The notes under the pieces: generated by a model
Seen by the model: the letters and a program-made list of their open reading frames with translations, nothing else
The model's database searches: none
Told to the model about the DNA's origin: nothing
Shown: positions 52,453-63,840 of the stretch, one piece after another
How the letters are laid out: each line of letters opens with the position of its first letter
Position numbering within the stretch: position 1 is the stretch's first letter
Assembly (NCBI GenBank): GCA_032358165.1
Contig: JAALGY010000041.1
Coordinates: forward strand, 2,852,001-2,916,000
Direction of reading: 5' to 3'
Length of the DNA: 64,000 bases
Origin: Diplosphaera chodatii
Taxonomy: Eukaryota; Chlorophyta; Trebouxiophyceae; Prasiolales; Stichococcaceae
Position numbers and translations under genes: made by a program

Positions 52453-55400
52453 TCAGATAGGGAACTGCTGCTGCGTCTGGAAGCTGAAGTCCTGCTCTGG
52501 GTTCCCCTGGGGCAGCGTGGGGATGACGCCCGGGAACGTGATCTGCAGACATGTGCGCTTTGTTCACTTCCTTTTGCACACTGGGAAGGAGACGGTGCTA
52601 TGCTCGGCAAGAGCACAGCACCATGCGGTGCAGTCAATCAGTATATCACAGTGCATCTGGTGTAATTGAGTGCGCTGTTGGTGCGGGCAACGTGCCAGGT
52701 GTCCCAAATCCTCACCGTCCCCTGGTCCGTGGCAATGAACAGGTCGATGGGGAAGGGCGGCGCGCTGTTGACCGCCCACGCCGCGCCGTACTGGTTGACC
52801 CCCGGCTGGCCGCCGAACGCCGCCGCCTCGGCCTGCCAGGCCGCCTGCTGCAGCATCCTGCCGCCGACGCGCACTGAGCCTCCTGCTTCCCCGCCGCTGC
52901 TGTCGCTGCCGTCCTCTGGCTGCAGCTGGCTGTCCCCGCCGCCGCCGACCCCACGTGGCGCCTGCCTGAGCCCCCGGCCGAGGTGCCTGCTGGGACGCGC
53001 CGGCGCACGGCCCGCCGTCGGCGCCGGGTGCAGCGCGGCCGCCTTGTCGACGTCAATATGGCCAAACGCCACGGGCTGCGCGTCCGCCGCGGCGCCCGCC
53101 AGGCGGCCGGCCGCCATGCCGGCGGCCGCGGGGCGTGCCGCTCGGGTCGGGGCTTTGGCAACGTCCAGGTGCGCTGCGGTGCGGCCCTCGCCCGCGCCGC
53201 GGAAGCGCACGGTGTGGATCTTGGCTGTGCCCGCGACATTCTGCAGCCCAAAGCACGTCGCAAAATCAGCGACTCCACACACGTTTTTGCCGCGCCGCCT
53301 GCCGAGGGGCATCCCGGCCAGCGCATGGGCGGCTGAGGTGGTGTTCTATTCATGTTTCCCGAGTCGCCACTGTGCACACATCAAAACCTGCGTGCGCACA
53401 TGTCTTCTCAGCTGCTCAGGCGCTGCAGCGCACCTGGAAGGTGACGCGCAGGTACAGCCCCGGCCCGTTGTAGTGGGTGACCACCACGCGGATGCCGCCG
53501 GCGGGCTGGCACGCCACCTGCCGGTACCGGATGGCGATGATGCCCGACACCGCCGGCGCGATCCGTGCGAACACACCCGCCTGCAGTGCAAAGGGCTTGT
53601 TCATGATGCCCCCTGATCAACGATAGCTCCCACTGCACGTAGGTGGCCAGTACATGCGGACTTCCAGCAGTATGCGGCGCGGCCGGACTAGGCGTGTCAA
53701 GTGTCAATGTAACGCCTGCTGCAGCAGCCGCACCTGCAGGTCGATGTGGTCCGCGTCGCACTCGGGGCACGTGTCGTTGACCATGACGGTCTCCGTTGTG
53801 TTTGTGGGTATGGACCCGCAGCGCCCCTGCGGTAAGAACAGAGGGAGGGTTGGAGGCGTCTGGTCTCCATGACAGAGCAGCGCACCTGTGGAAACGCTAG
53901 GATATAAGAGTGATGGTCACAGCAGGGCTTGAATATGTGCAGAGCTGTGATCACGTGCATGTGGCACGCTGCGCACCTCGTAGCCAGTGCCCGGGCCGTT
54001 GACACATTGCACTTGGAAGCACATCCTGTGTTTGCAGACAAAGGCGCACATCAGGTTTCCGCACCAAAAACCCCTGGATCTCGTGCATTTGACATGTACA
54101 CAAGAGTGGCAGCTGGGACAAGGATCCGAGGCTTCCTCAAGCAGGCCGCTCACCCGCAGGCCTGCTGCGGCCCGGCGCTGCGGAAGCGGTTCAGCGGCGA
54201 CAGCGCCACGATGTTCCAGTTCGGGTACTGCGCCTTGTCGAGCACCCCCAGGCCGCACGAACCCTGCGTCCAGCAGACAGGGGTCAGGACCAGAATTTGA
54301 TAGAGAGAGGCATATTGCTGAGTACATGACAGGGCTGAGGGTTCGTTGCTCGACATGCTCCAGGGTGGTTGCAGCTGGCCCCCACCTCCACATACTGGTA
54401 CTGCTCGCCGTAGTAGGTGGCGGTGCCGCCGATCCAGTCGCCCAGCACCCGCTGCGACGTGGGGTCCGTCGCGGCCGGAACGGGCGGCGGCGGGGCCTTC
54501 GGCGGTGGCTTCTTGGCCGGAGGCGGCTGCTTGCTGGCAGGCGGTGGGGCTTTTTTGACAGGCGGCGGCGGCGGCTGCTTGGGCGGTGGGCTTGGAGGCG
54601 ACGGCGGCGGCTTATTGACAGGCGGCGGGGCCTGCTTAGCGGGAGGTGGCGGCTTCTTGACGGGCGGAGGCGGCAAGTGCTTGGGTGGCGGGATTGGGGG
54701 CGACGGGCTCTGCGCCGGCTTGGACGGCGGCGGGCGCTTGGCAGGCGGCGGAGGGGCGACCTTGGGAGGCGGCGGCCGCTTGGGCGGCGGCGGTCCCTGC
54801 TTCACCAACGGCGGCGGCGGTGGCGGCCGCTTCGTCGCCAATGGCGGCGGCTGTTTACGGGGCGGCGGCGGTGGCCGCATCACTGGCCGCGGCGGTGGCC
54901 TCTTCAATGCGGGCGGCGGGCTGCGCGAAGGCGGCGGATGTTGTGCAGCTGGTGGTGGCGGGCGCCTGACCGGCTTCCCGCACCTGTGGATTGTATTGAG
55001 GTGCAGCTGAGGGATGAGTACGCCAGGGGTGATGGTGATCATGATCATGCTTGCACCATAGGTGGGCTGCAATGTCAGCTGGTGGTACAGATCGTTTGTT
55101 GCATCGACTCACTTGCCGCCGCACGCCTTGGGCAGCGGCTTGGGCGGCGGGGCTTGCTTCAGAGGTGGCGGCGGCCGCTTCTGTGGCGGCGGAGGCGGCG
55201 GCCGCTTCGGTGGCTGCGGCGGCGGGGGCCGCACGACCGGGGGCATCGCCGGCACAGCGCGCCCCTGGCCGGGCTGGTCTGATGGCACCGCAGGCCCCGG
55301 CGGCGGCTGCTGCGGAGGCGGCTGCTGCGTAGGCGCCTGCTGCGGCGGCGGTCGCTGGACCATGGGCCGGGGTGGCGGCCTGTGCTTGGGGCGCTTTGTC

Positions 55401-55867
55401 GCGCACTTGCCGCCGCACGCCTTGGGCAGCTTGCGCGGCGCCGGCGGCGGCGGCGGCTGCGGCCGCGCCGGCGGCTGCCGCTTGATGGGCTGCGGCGGCG
55501 GCGGCCGCCGCTTCTGAGCGGCCTGCCCTCTGCGCGACGGTGGTGGCTGACGCCTGGGGCGCATCGTCGCGCACTTGCCGCCGCACGCCTTGGGCAGCTT
55601 GCGCGGCGTCGGCAGCAGGGGCCGAAAGCTGGCTGCCAGCAGTGCCCGGCGGCCTGTGCCGGTTGGCGCCCGCTGCATCTCAGCCGCGCGCTGCGCAGGC
55701 AGCGCAATCCCGCTGCTGCCCGGCTGCGGGCCGTAGCCACTGCCGGGCAGCTGCTGCGTGATCACTGCTGCAGCTGCTGTGGATGGGAACGCGAGGACTG
55801 CTGTGAGAACCCAGGGCAGCAGTGCCAGCGCTGCCACCCTGGATGCTGCACCCCGGTGCCACCGCAT
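52453..55867 (-). CDS. Expansin-like wall protein with repeated proline-rich hinge
   Basis: Expansins loosen walls through a double-psi beta-barrel followed by a carbohydrate-binding domain (CBM63). ATG 55867 starts a signal peptide (AALALLPWVLTAVLAFPSTAAA). Exon 1 (to about 55109) has three LPKACGGK units, two of them continuing CAT-RP, set in Pro-rich sequence. The next exon (about 54430-54990) is almost pure Pro/Lys/Arg. The barrel begins GDWIGGTATYYGEQYQYV (about 54395-54450), then GSCGLGVLDKAQYPNWNIVALSPLNRF (about 54180-54265), CFQVQCVNGPGTGY (about 53980-54020) and NDTCPECDADHIDLQV (about 53735-53785). The CBM63-like part includes GPGLYLRVTFQ (about 53440), a long Ala/Gly-rich insert, YGAAWAVN and PFPIDLFIATDQG, and ends FSFQTQQQFPI with TGA at 52453-52455. 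Likely a secreted, hydroxyproline-type glycoprotein. Middle exon borders are approximate. Confidence 0.85.
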
Positions 55868-57771
55868 CGCGGTCCCGCTGGCGCCGTGCGCCACTGGTAA
55901 CACTGTGACGCACTGCAGGTACGGCAAATACGGCTGTAAAGTGCAGGCCGTCGTATGTGGGCGGCGACCTGCTCATCACCAAGGTCTGCCTTTTGGTGCC
56001 ATGTGTACAAGAGCTGGAAGCAGGCTCTGCCACGCCGCGGCCCACGGCGTGCACCTCGGCCCTCAGTCAGCGGCAGCCAGTGTACAGCCTTGGCGTCAGC
56101 AGCAGGGTTTCCGCACCAGAGTAAAAACTCCAGGCTGCGCACCTGGCGTCTGCTGGCTGAGTGTTTGTTCGGCACGCAGCTACACCAGCTGCAACGCTGC
56201 CGCTCGATCGGCAGCGTTTGGCAAGTTTCAACGCTGATGTGATACGCAAATCATGACGTGCCGGCGTAGGAGGCGATCATCCCCCTTTGGCTCATTCCAG
56301 CACGTCTTGCAGCTGAAGCCTGTTCCGCTGGCCAGCCGCGGGTGCGCCCTTGCTGCTTGCGAGGCACGGTTGACAGCTGCCTGCAAAGCGAGTAGATCGA
56401 AGATCATGCACCGCTTGCAAGCAGACAGGCAGCAGCGGAAAGGCCGGGCGTGATCGGTGCGTACAAGCACGGGCTCCAGCTGAGCTGGGGGGGCAAGAAG
56501 CGACAGCTGTGTGCTGCCGCAGGTGCAGGCTGCCCACATAGATACACATGATCTTTTGCTCTTGCAAGAGGGGTGGGCATGTTGCACAGACGCCGTGTAC
56601 ATGCAGGGCACCTGTCAATCTCGGGGTGGTCAGGCGTTGGGTGCAACGCAGATCGACGCACGCCGCGCTCCACAGTGGCAGCGGCTGCGTACACACTATG
56701 ATATGGAAGCTGATTGATTTCAATGTCACCAAGGAGTGCTAACGTCTGACGACACGGTGAGGTGCAGAGGGCCGGGTGCTAGCGAGGGTTTTGGTGCGAT
56801 TATTTCGCGCTATACCCTGACCGGACGGACTGGGCCTCCAAACCTCCTACGGAAGTGGCATACAGCCGATGCAGGCCACCACAGCGCCATTTCATTGATT
56901 GCTAGGCAGTCCACGGCCACACAGCCGCAAGGACAACGCAAGCCTGCCGCTTCCGTAGTGCCGCTGTTGAACCCCAGTCCAGCTGGATCGGCAGCACAGG
57001 TTGCAGTATTCTGCGCGCTGCGGGGAAGCATAATTGGTGCCGACCGCCAGCCGCAGGCCTGCTCCAGATTTGAGCACTGCTTGCTACATAGCATCGAGGC
57101 CTGAAACTAGCGCCTTGCGTCAACGCTGCTGCAGTTGCGTCGGTCAGCTCCAGCCGCAAGCGTGTCCCCTGCAGTCGGGGTTGGGACCACCACATACCAC
57201 GACGCGCCGGCCGTTACGCAGTCACAACCAGCAAATCGCGCCACCCCAGCAGGTGCCGCGCCAACATCGCTCCTGCCCCCGCACCGAAGGCTTGTCCTTG
57301 CCCTGTAATCGCATCCTGTGCCTGCGGGGGGTCAGCAGTGACGACACTTTAGCTGCACCGGGAGTGCGTGGTTTGGAAGGTGTTGGCCTCACCTCTAGGG
57401 GGGCGTCTGACATTGACATGTTAGCATGTGTTAGGATCCTCCATCGTTAGTTGTAGCGGATGGTGCGGCATGTGGCAGGCCTACTGGTGTTCGCTAGTAG
57501 CACGTGGGCTGCAACGACCATCAAGCGCGACGCGTGACGTGACACCCGAGCTGCAGTGCAGCCCGCCTCCATTTCACAGCCTTTTTAGAACATCTCAGTG
57601 CCATATGTGACAACAACAGCGGCGTAGGCGAAAAACAGTCGCCCTGCACCTGCAGCAACCACGAACGAACTGGACTGACCAGCTTGTGACATGCTGCAGC
57701 CCTGCCTCGAACACTCATTTCAATGCCGCAGGGCTAGCGCGACTTCAGCCAGACAGCAAGCAGTACGCGGC
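55868..57771. other. Divergent intergenic region between the two expansins
   Basis: About 1.9 kb between divergent expansin starts. Open frames on both strands lack family motifs or coherent splicing. It should hold both promoters and 5' UTRs; no site is recognised. Confidence 0.4.
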
Positions 57772-60700
57772 ATGGCGTGTGGCGATAGGGCGGCGGTGCT
57801 GACGCGCCGCAACCGATCACCTCAGCAGCTGCTCACACAGCTCGCAGCCCAGCTTCTACTGGTGCTGGGGATCCTGGCGGCCGCCGCGCCCAGGGCGGCG
57901 GCGCAGGCCTGGACTACCGGCCAGATAGCCACGAACTACGGCTCCGCCTACGACAAGCTCAGCCCCTGGCAGCCCAGCTATGGCACCAAAGAGGTGCGCT
58001 GGCTGTAGTGCCAACCCTCGAGGTGGTCATGCCACCCTGACCGCGCGTCCCGCCCAGTGGTGCAACGCACATGAAATAAACGTGCCCATGCGACGCAGAA
58101 GCTTGTATTCCACAAGCGGCGTCAGTCTGCAGCGGCGACACCCTCATGCATGTTGGGCAGGGCCAGTCATACGCATGCACAGCTTGGCTGTCGTGGCTCG
58201 CTGGCCTCAGACCTGACTCTGCTCCCACCAGGGCTCATGCGGGTACGGGCTGCTGGACAAGACGGAGTGGCCCTACTGGTCCGTGGCCGGCATCTCCGTG
58301 AAGAGCCCCTTCTACATCAGCGGCCCGCTGCACGCCTGCGGGTGCGGTTCGGTGCTGCATGCCCGGACACGAACACGCCCTGTTCATGCCGCGCTCACCA
58401 TTATCGGGCAGACGTAGTGATATGACACCTTTGTGACTGGTCTGCAGGCAGTGTTTCGAGATCCAGTGCGTCAACAACAAGGCTGGCTCGCCCTATGCGG
58501 TGCGCAGCACAGCGTGCAGATGCACAGTGTAGAGTGCAGGTGTCTCTCCTGCTGCGAGGTACAGCCATAGACACGCTGCTCTTGCATTTACAGGGGAACT
58601 GCTACGCGAACTCGACCACCAACTCGGTGATCGTGACGATCACAGACAGGTAGGACGCCGCACTGGGTGAAGCACTTGAGTCAGCAACAGGTGAATACAA
58701 GCGACCACTGCAGCGGTGATGACACTGAGTTTCAAATGTGCCCGTGCGTGCAGCTGCCCCGAGTGCGCCGCCAACCATTTGGACATGGCGGCGCTGGCCT
58801 TTGGACGGGTGAGCGCATAATGAGCGTCTCCGCCTGAGGCTGCCAGCAGACTGTCATCCCTGTGTACACCTTGGCGTGTCCCTGGCCAGCGACCAACCAA
58901 AAAGCCTACCTGCGCAGCTGGCGCCGATCGTCGCGGGCCGGATCGACACCCGCATCCGACGCGTCAACTGCTCGCCGCCCGCCGGCATGGCCATCAATGT
59001 CATGGAGGGCAAGACCGGCTCCGGCTTCTTCAAGTTCACCGTGCAGGTAGGTTTTGGCCACCCTGTGGCAGCAGCCTGGGTGACCAATGTGCATTTGGAG
59101 CACATATGCCCTATCCCTGCAAGCTGCGTATACAACACGTTGGCTCACAAAATGGCGGCTTTGAGGCATCACTCTGAACCTATGCAATGCGCATGTGTGC
59201 AGGGCGTCAGCTCCATCGGGGCGGTCAAGAAGGTGGAGGTGGCGGGCGCGCCGCCGGCCAACGCGCGGGTCGCGTCCGCCGACGGCGCCCCGCAGTTTGT
59301 GGCGGCCACCCCCGTGCTGGCGACGCCCGAGGGGCAGCTGGCGGCGTCGCGGGACGCCCTGCTGGCCAGCGCTCTGGCCCCCAAGGACCCCGCGCTGCCC
59401 GCGAACAACGGCAACGGCACGCAGCCCGTCGCGGGCGCGGGATCAAGTCCTATGGTCGGCCGCCGCCGCTCGCTGCTGGGTGGGCTGGGCGGGCCCCGCC
59501 GCGCGCTCGCGGCCGCGACATTCGGCAACACCTACACCAACTACGGCGCCGCGTGGCAGCTCAACCAGATGCCGCCGCCGCCGCTGTCCTTCCGCATCAC
59601 GCTGGCGACCGGCCAAGTGGTGCGACCGCCGGCAGCGCTGGCCCCCCTGCCCAACTGCCCATGCTGCCGCCGCCAGAGTGCATCATCGTGGGCGAGCTGC
59701 TGCTGTGCCCAGACAACGACATCTCCACGCCCAACCAGTCTCCCCTGCTGCTGTGCAGGTGACGGCCGTCAACGCCGTGTCGAAGCAGCAGCTGTCGCTG
59801 CAGGCGACGCTGCCGCTGAACCTGCAGGCCGCGTCGTCCACGCCGCTCCGGGTGCGTCCGTCGCCGCCCGTCCTGTGCCACGCAGTATACGCAGCTTCAG
59901 CCTCCACTGCCAGGCTTGCCGTGCTCCGCCGGTGACCCACCATGCTCCTGGACCAACGTGGCATATGGCGGCATCGAAAGAAACCGCAGCGATGTGCGAT
60001 ACCTTTCTTCAAAACAGGCGGGCGCGACGTCGATCGGCAGCGGCCGCTACGGCGACAAGAACCCGGCCTGCCCGGTGGGTCAGTTCTACGACACCCAGAC
60101 CGCGCGCGTGCCGACGTGCAAGGCGTGCATCGGCTTCACCTGGAATGCAGACAAGACCCTGGGCTGCTACCCGCCGCTGATGGACCCCGTGCAGAAGAAC
60201 TTCTGTGGTGAGCAGCGTGCCGCCGCTCGTCGCTGGCTTCGGGTTGTCCTGGCCTTGAGTGGTAGTGATGCAAGTAGATAACCTTATTGAACAATGCAGT
60301 CGACTGTCCTGAGCAACACTGTCGTGTGCTGTTGCGATGTGCAAAGACATGATGGCACAGTGGGTGTAACCTTTCCTACTCCTTCGCCCTGAGAACACAT
60401 TCGGGTGGCTGCTGCAGGGCCGCTGCCGGTGGTCGCGTATGCGCAGGACAAGGGCGACAAGCTGCGGTGCTTTGACGGCAACGCGACGTCGCACACCGTC
60501 CTGCTCCAGATCCCCGCCGCCAACCCGTTCAAGTACACCTACTCCGACATCCAGCCGAAGCCATACCTGCGCGCCAAGAGCCAGACGCTGCTCGCGGTGC
60601 GCCCGCCGCCCTTTGTCTACACCCTTTGTCTATGGGTGCTGATGCGCCCGGTGCTGAGACGGCACTGTGGCGTGACTCACACCGCGGCCACCAGGGCCTA

Positions 60701-61258
60701 CTGACCGCAGTCCGCTGCCGCGTCTCTCTGCAAGAGCTCTTTTTCAGCAGCGGTGACTGTAGCCTGCTGGCGTGCTGCGCCCTTGTTGCTCATGCCTTGA
60801 AAAAGCAGTCATGTCATCGTGGTGTGCAGTGTAAGTCAATGGTGTGATCCGTCGTGCTGAGATGGCCCGCTGTGCTGTGCAGGCCTCGAAGGTCCAGCGA
60901 GTCTCAACGGGCCTCCTGGTGACCTTCGCAGACCCCTCCAAGAAGGTCGGCCTCCTGATGGCCAACCGAAAGGTATTGACACTCCTGTCATCACCTCGGG
61001 TTCTACCCCATGCATGGACCTGCATCTGCTGAACACGAGACAGAATGTGAAGCGTGGGTGGATGCCGCCCTAGTAGTGGCATCCGAGTACACTTGTTACG
61101 CTCTACCCCTGGCACGGTCTGTTGTGAAGTTGTTGGATGTGCCGTGCGTGCAGCTGCGGCAGGACTTCCTGTACGTGGAGGGTTTGGTCAAAAAGGGCGG
61201 CACTGGCCCATCCATGTGCTACAGCAGCGACCAGAATGCGGCGATGCGCGTCTGCTAG
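57772..61258 (+). CDS. Expansin-like protein with C-terminal cysteine-rich extension
   Basis: ATG 57772 starts a signal peptide (LLLVLGILAAAAPRAAA). Exon 1 (57772-57993) is in phase with the next (from 58232). The barrel has ATNYGSAYDKL, GSCGYGLLDKTEWPYWSVAGIS, CFEIQCVNNKAGSPY and TDSCPECAANHLDMAALAFGRL. The conserved acidic residue of the HLDM motif is present (about 58790). Then the CBM63-like part: NVMEGKTGSGFFKFTVQ, SSIGAVKKVEV, a long Ala-rich insert (about 59270-59510), YTNYGAAWQLNQ and LSFRITLATGQ, VTAVNAVSKQQLSLQATL (about 59760-59815). Unlike normal expansins the gene goes on: CPVGQFYDTQTARVPTCKAC (about 60068-60130), DKTLGCYPP, GDKLRCFDGNAT, VQRVSTGLLVTFADPSKKVG and a final CYSSDQNAAMRVC with TAG 61256-61258. 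The added part is cysteine-rich and unassigned. A separate downstream gene is possible, but no start codon context supports one. Confidence 0.82.
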
Positions 61259-61985
61259 TTAGCTCACATTGTGCGCTGAGACGGTGGGACCCGTGACAGT
61301 CTGTGATGCGCGTGACATTGGATTTCCCACCACAGCAGTGGACGCTGCAGGCTGCATGGCGCAGCGTCGTGAGGTCCCTGGACGGTTCATGGAAGCAGAA
61401 CCATAGAGCATTGCTGCAGCACAGTAGAGCCTTGCGAACTGGAGTGCAATTTTTGTGTTGTGTCATGCCATGCAGCCAATGTTGCAGTGTTCTTTTGCTA
61501 GCATGACACAGTCCTGCACCGGACTGCGGAGCATATTGCCTGCACTGTGTAGTGGGTACTTTTGACGAGGTTGTGGTTTGTGCGTTGAGTTGAGTTGACA
61601 ATGGAGCTGGTGTGGGCTCCCCGAACTGGCCCACATGGGGTGGCGCACCAGCTTGAGGGAGCCCCCACCAGCTGCCGCTGCCATGCTTTTTGGGTTATGC
61701 ACGCCAGCATTGTTGACCCCAAGTACACGGGAAAGTGTAGTGAAGCAGTGTTGTGTGACGCTGGAGTATCAATAATGCCAACTGTTACAGTTGACAAGGC
61801 ACAGCAGTCTGCAGTACTGCCTCCAAGACAGCACCAAACTTGCCTGTCCAGGTGCTGTCCTCTGCAAATTGTCAACTGTGCACGCGCTGTTGGAGTGTAA
61901 GAACGCTGAGCCACTGGCAGCCACCCGACCGTTCCTTGCCCTCCCCGCTGCTATCACCTCTGAGGAATGGTGGGCCCCGTGTAGT
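61259..61985. other. Convergent intergenic region, expansin B and CP12
   Basis: About 730 bp between the two 3' ends. TGTAA occurs on the minus strand at about 61786, some 200 bp past the CP12 stop, and is a candidate poly(A) signal. No gene seen. Confidence 0.35.
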
Positions 61986-63840
61986 CTAGTCCTCGTACAC
62001 CCTGGCAGCATATTACACGACGAGGGTGATATCAAAGTTTTTCATGAGTATCTACCATATCAAAGACTTTGCAGCTTTCAACCCACGCAGCACAGCACAC
62101 GTGAACATAAAGCATGCTGCACACACCTGCACTCGTCGGCATCAGGGGAGCCCTGCGCAATGGAGAGCAGGCCATGCGTCAGCAGAGGGTGGTTGCCAGG
62201 CAATCCATGCTGAATAACATCCGCAGCCACATGTACGGCTCATCCCCTAAACAAGGGCTGCGTCTCACCTCGCAGTACTTCTCCAGAGGGTCCGAGGATG
62301 TCGACTGCATAGCCAAGACACTCAACATCAATGTGCTGCAGTGCGGCAAAGCATCAAGCGCCACAGATGCAGAACAAACACAGCCGTATTGGACGCCCGG
62401 TACATGTTGAGGACTGCCACAATGTTGTCTTCTTTGGGTGCAAGCCATCTCATGCCTTAGCCAGAGAGCTCAAGTGGGTGCTCACCGCATTGGGGTCACG
62501 TGACTGCGACTTCAGCGCCTCAACCTGCGGGACACAGCGGCTGGCGTCATCAAGGGCTGGTCTCCGGGTGCTCACACTGCCCACTTGTCATTGGGCCCAC
62601 TGACCCCATGCATATGGCCGCGACGCTGATCAAGGGCCGGCTTTCATGGTCAGGAGTGGACACAGGCCGGCTGGCAGCATGCAAGCAACCGAAGAGTCTG
62701 TGACCAGCACTCCAACAGCAGCACTGCCAGGGCATTAAGGGCTCCGTGAGGCCGAACCTTCTCCCAGGCGGCGTTGGACTGGCGGGACAGCTCGTCCGCG
62801 TGCTGGCGCGCGGTCTTGGACTCCGCGCTCACCGACTCCGCCTCCTTGATCGCCGCCTCCAGCTCCCCCTGGCCCGTCGCCTGCGAGCAAGGGGAGCAGA
62901 TGAGGACACCGAAATGCTTTGCACCCCTGATCTTGTTCAGCCCTCCTTGATCGCCGCCTCCAGCTCCCCCTGGTCTGTCGCCTGCTGGCAGTGGGGCCTG
63001 GTGCAGCGGCCACACATGGCAGGATTGCCATAAGCATGTTGAGCTGGCTATGCTGCGTTCGGACCCAGGGCTGGCGTGTCATCTGCTTGAATCCACGGGC
63101 TCACGAGGGTCCGCAACGCACTCTTCAATTTTGAGCCCAAATGAGCTGCGCTGCAAATGTCCTTCCAAGGTTGTTCAGTCGCTGCTGCCTGCGGCTTGCT
63201 GCTCATGCCCGAGACAGCAGCCGAAGCAGCGCCGCTGACAGCATGATGCTGCAGCGCTCCTAGATGCACCTCCGGCTTGTACCGGCATCCAGGCGTGTGA
63301 GTTGCTTGATAAAGGCCTTATGCGTGCCCGTGCTGACGGGAAAGCAGAACCCTTGAGCAAGCTGGCCCCAAGTGCCATCGATGTCGCTGCCAAATGTGCT
63401 TCTGAACCCCAGAGTAGCAGCATGTGCATGATCTGTGACGCCATTGGGGTGCGGGTTGCATGCCGCAAGCAGCCAGCTCATGGCAGCCCCTGATCGGCAG
63501 TGCTTCGAGTCAGTCCCACACATGCGCCGAGTTCACCTGCTGGGATCCACCGAAGCATGACCCATGGCGTAATGTGGAACCCACCAAACCAGCCTGATAT
63601 CCACTGGGTGCATAGCCCACATGACGGTTGTCTCTGCAGGCCTGACCCAACACGGCTGCTACAGAGACGAAAACATTGCAGCTGGGCACCGGGATCTGCA
63701 TGAGATCGTCACAGAATGGCAGCTGCACTCACTGTGGGTGCGGCCATCGCCACCACCCGCCGGGCCCGCAGGCTGGGCCGCGCCACAGGGCGGGCTGTGC
63801 GGACTGGCACGAACGTGCGCATGCTCAAGGCGGACGCCAT
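61986..63840 (-). CDS. CP12: Chloroplast CP12 protein, N-terminal cysteine pair absent
   Basis: CP12 is an intrinsically disordered plastid protein that links GAPDH and phosphoribulokinase in the dark and so switches off the Calvin-Benson cycle. Six exons with GT-AG borders and exact phases: 63733-63840, 62758-62880, 62486-62524, 62269-62304, 62127-62152, 61986-62001; 115 residues. Exon 1 is a transit peptide (MASALSMRTFVPVRTARP, Arg/Ala/Val-rich). Exon 2 has GELEAAIKEAESVSAE and ends NAAWEK; exon 3 continues VEALKSQ, giving AWEKVEAL where the family has AWD-VEEL. Exon 4 has DPLEKYCE; exons 5 and 6 give GSPDADECR and the terminal VYED. The C-terminal cysteines (KYCE, DECR), which dock GAPDH, are kept. 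The usual N-terminal cysteine pair is missing; no Cys occurs before the KYCE one. Starting at ATG 63840 gives the proper leader. Confidence 0.9.
62841..62988 (-). repeat. Partial duplication of CP12 exon 2
   Basis: The 5' part of exon 2 and its acceptor (62841-62887) is repeated in intron 1 at 62942-62988, with 32 identical bases and a few changes after them, offset 101 bp. The extra copy is preceded by CAG, reads ATDQGELEAAIKEG and then hits TGA. Confidence 0.8.

Noticed and set aside
52666..53616. Plus-strand 316-residue open frame
   Set aside because: It lies antisense to the CBM63-like and Ala-rich part of the minus-strand expansin.
53987..55282. Plus-strand 431-residue Arg/Gly-rich open frame, and the Gly-rich one at 54417-55010
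   Set aside because: Antisense of the proline-rich exon of the minus-strand expansin; that strand has the splice signals and barrel motifs.
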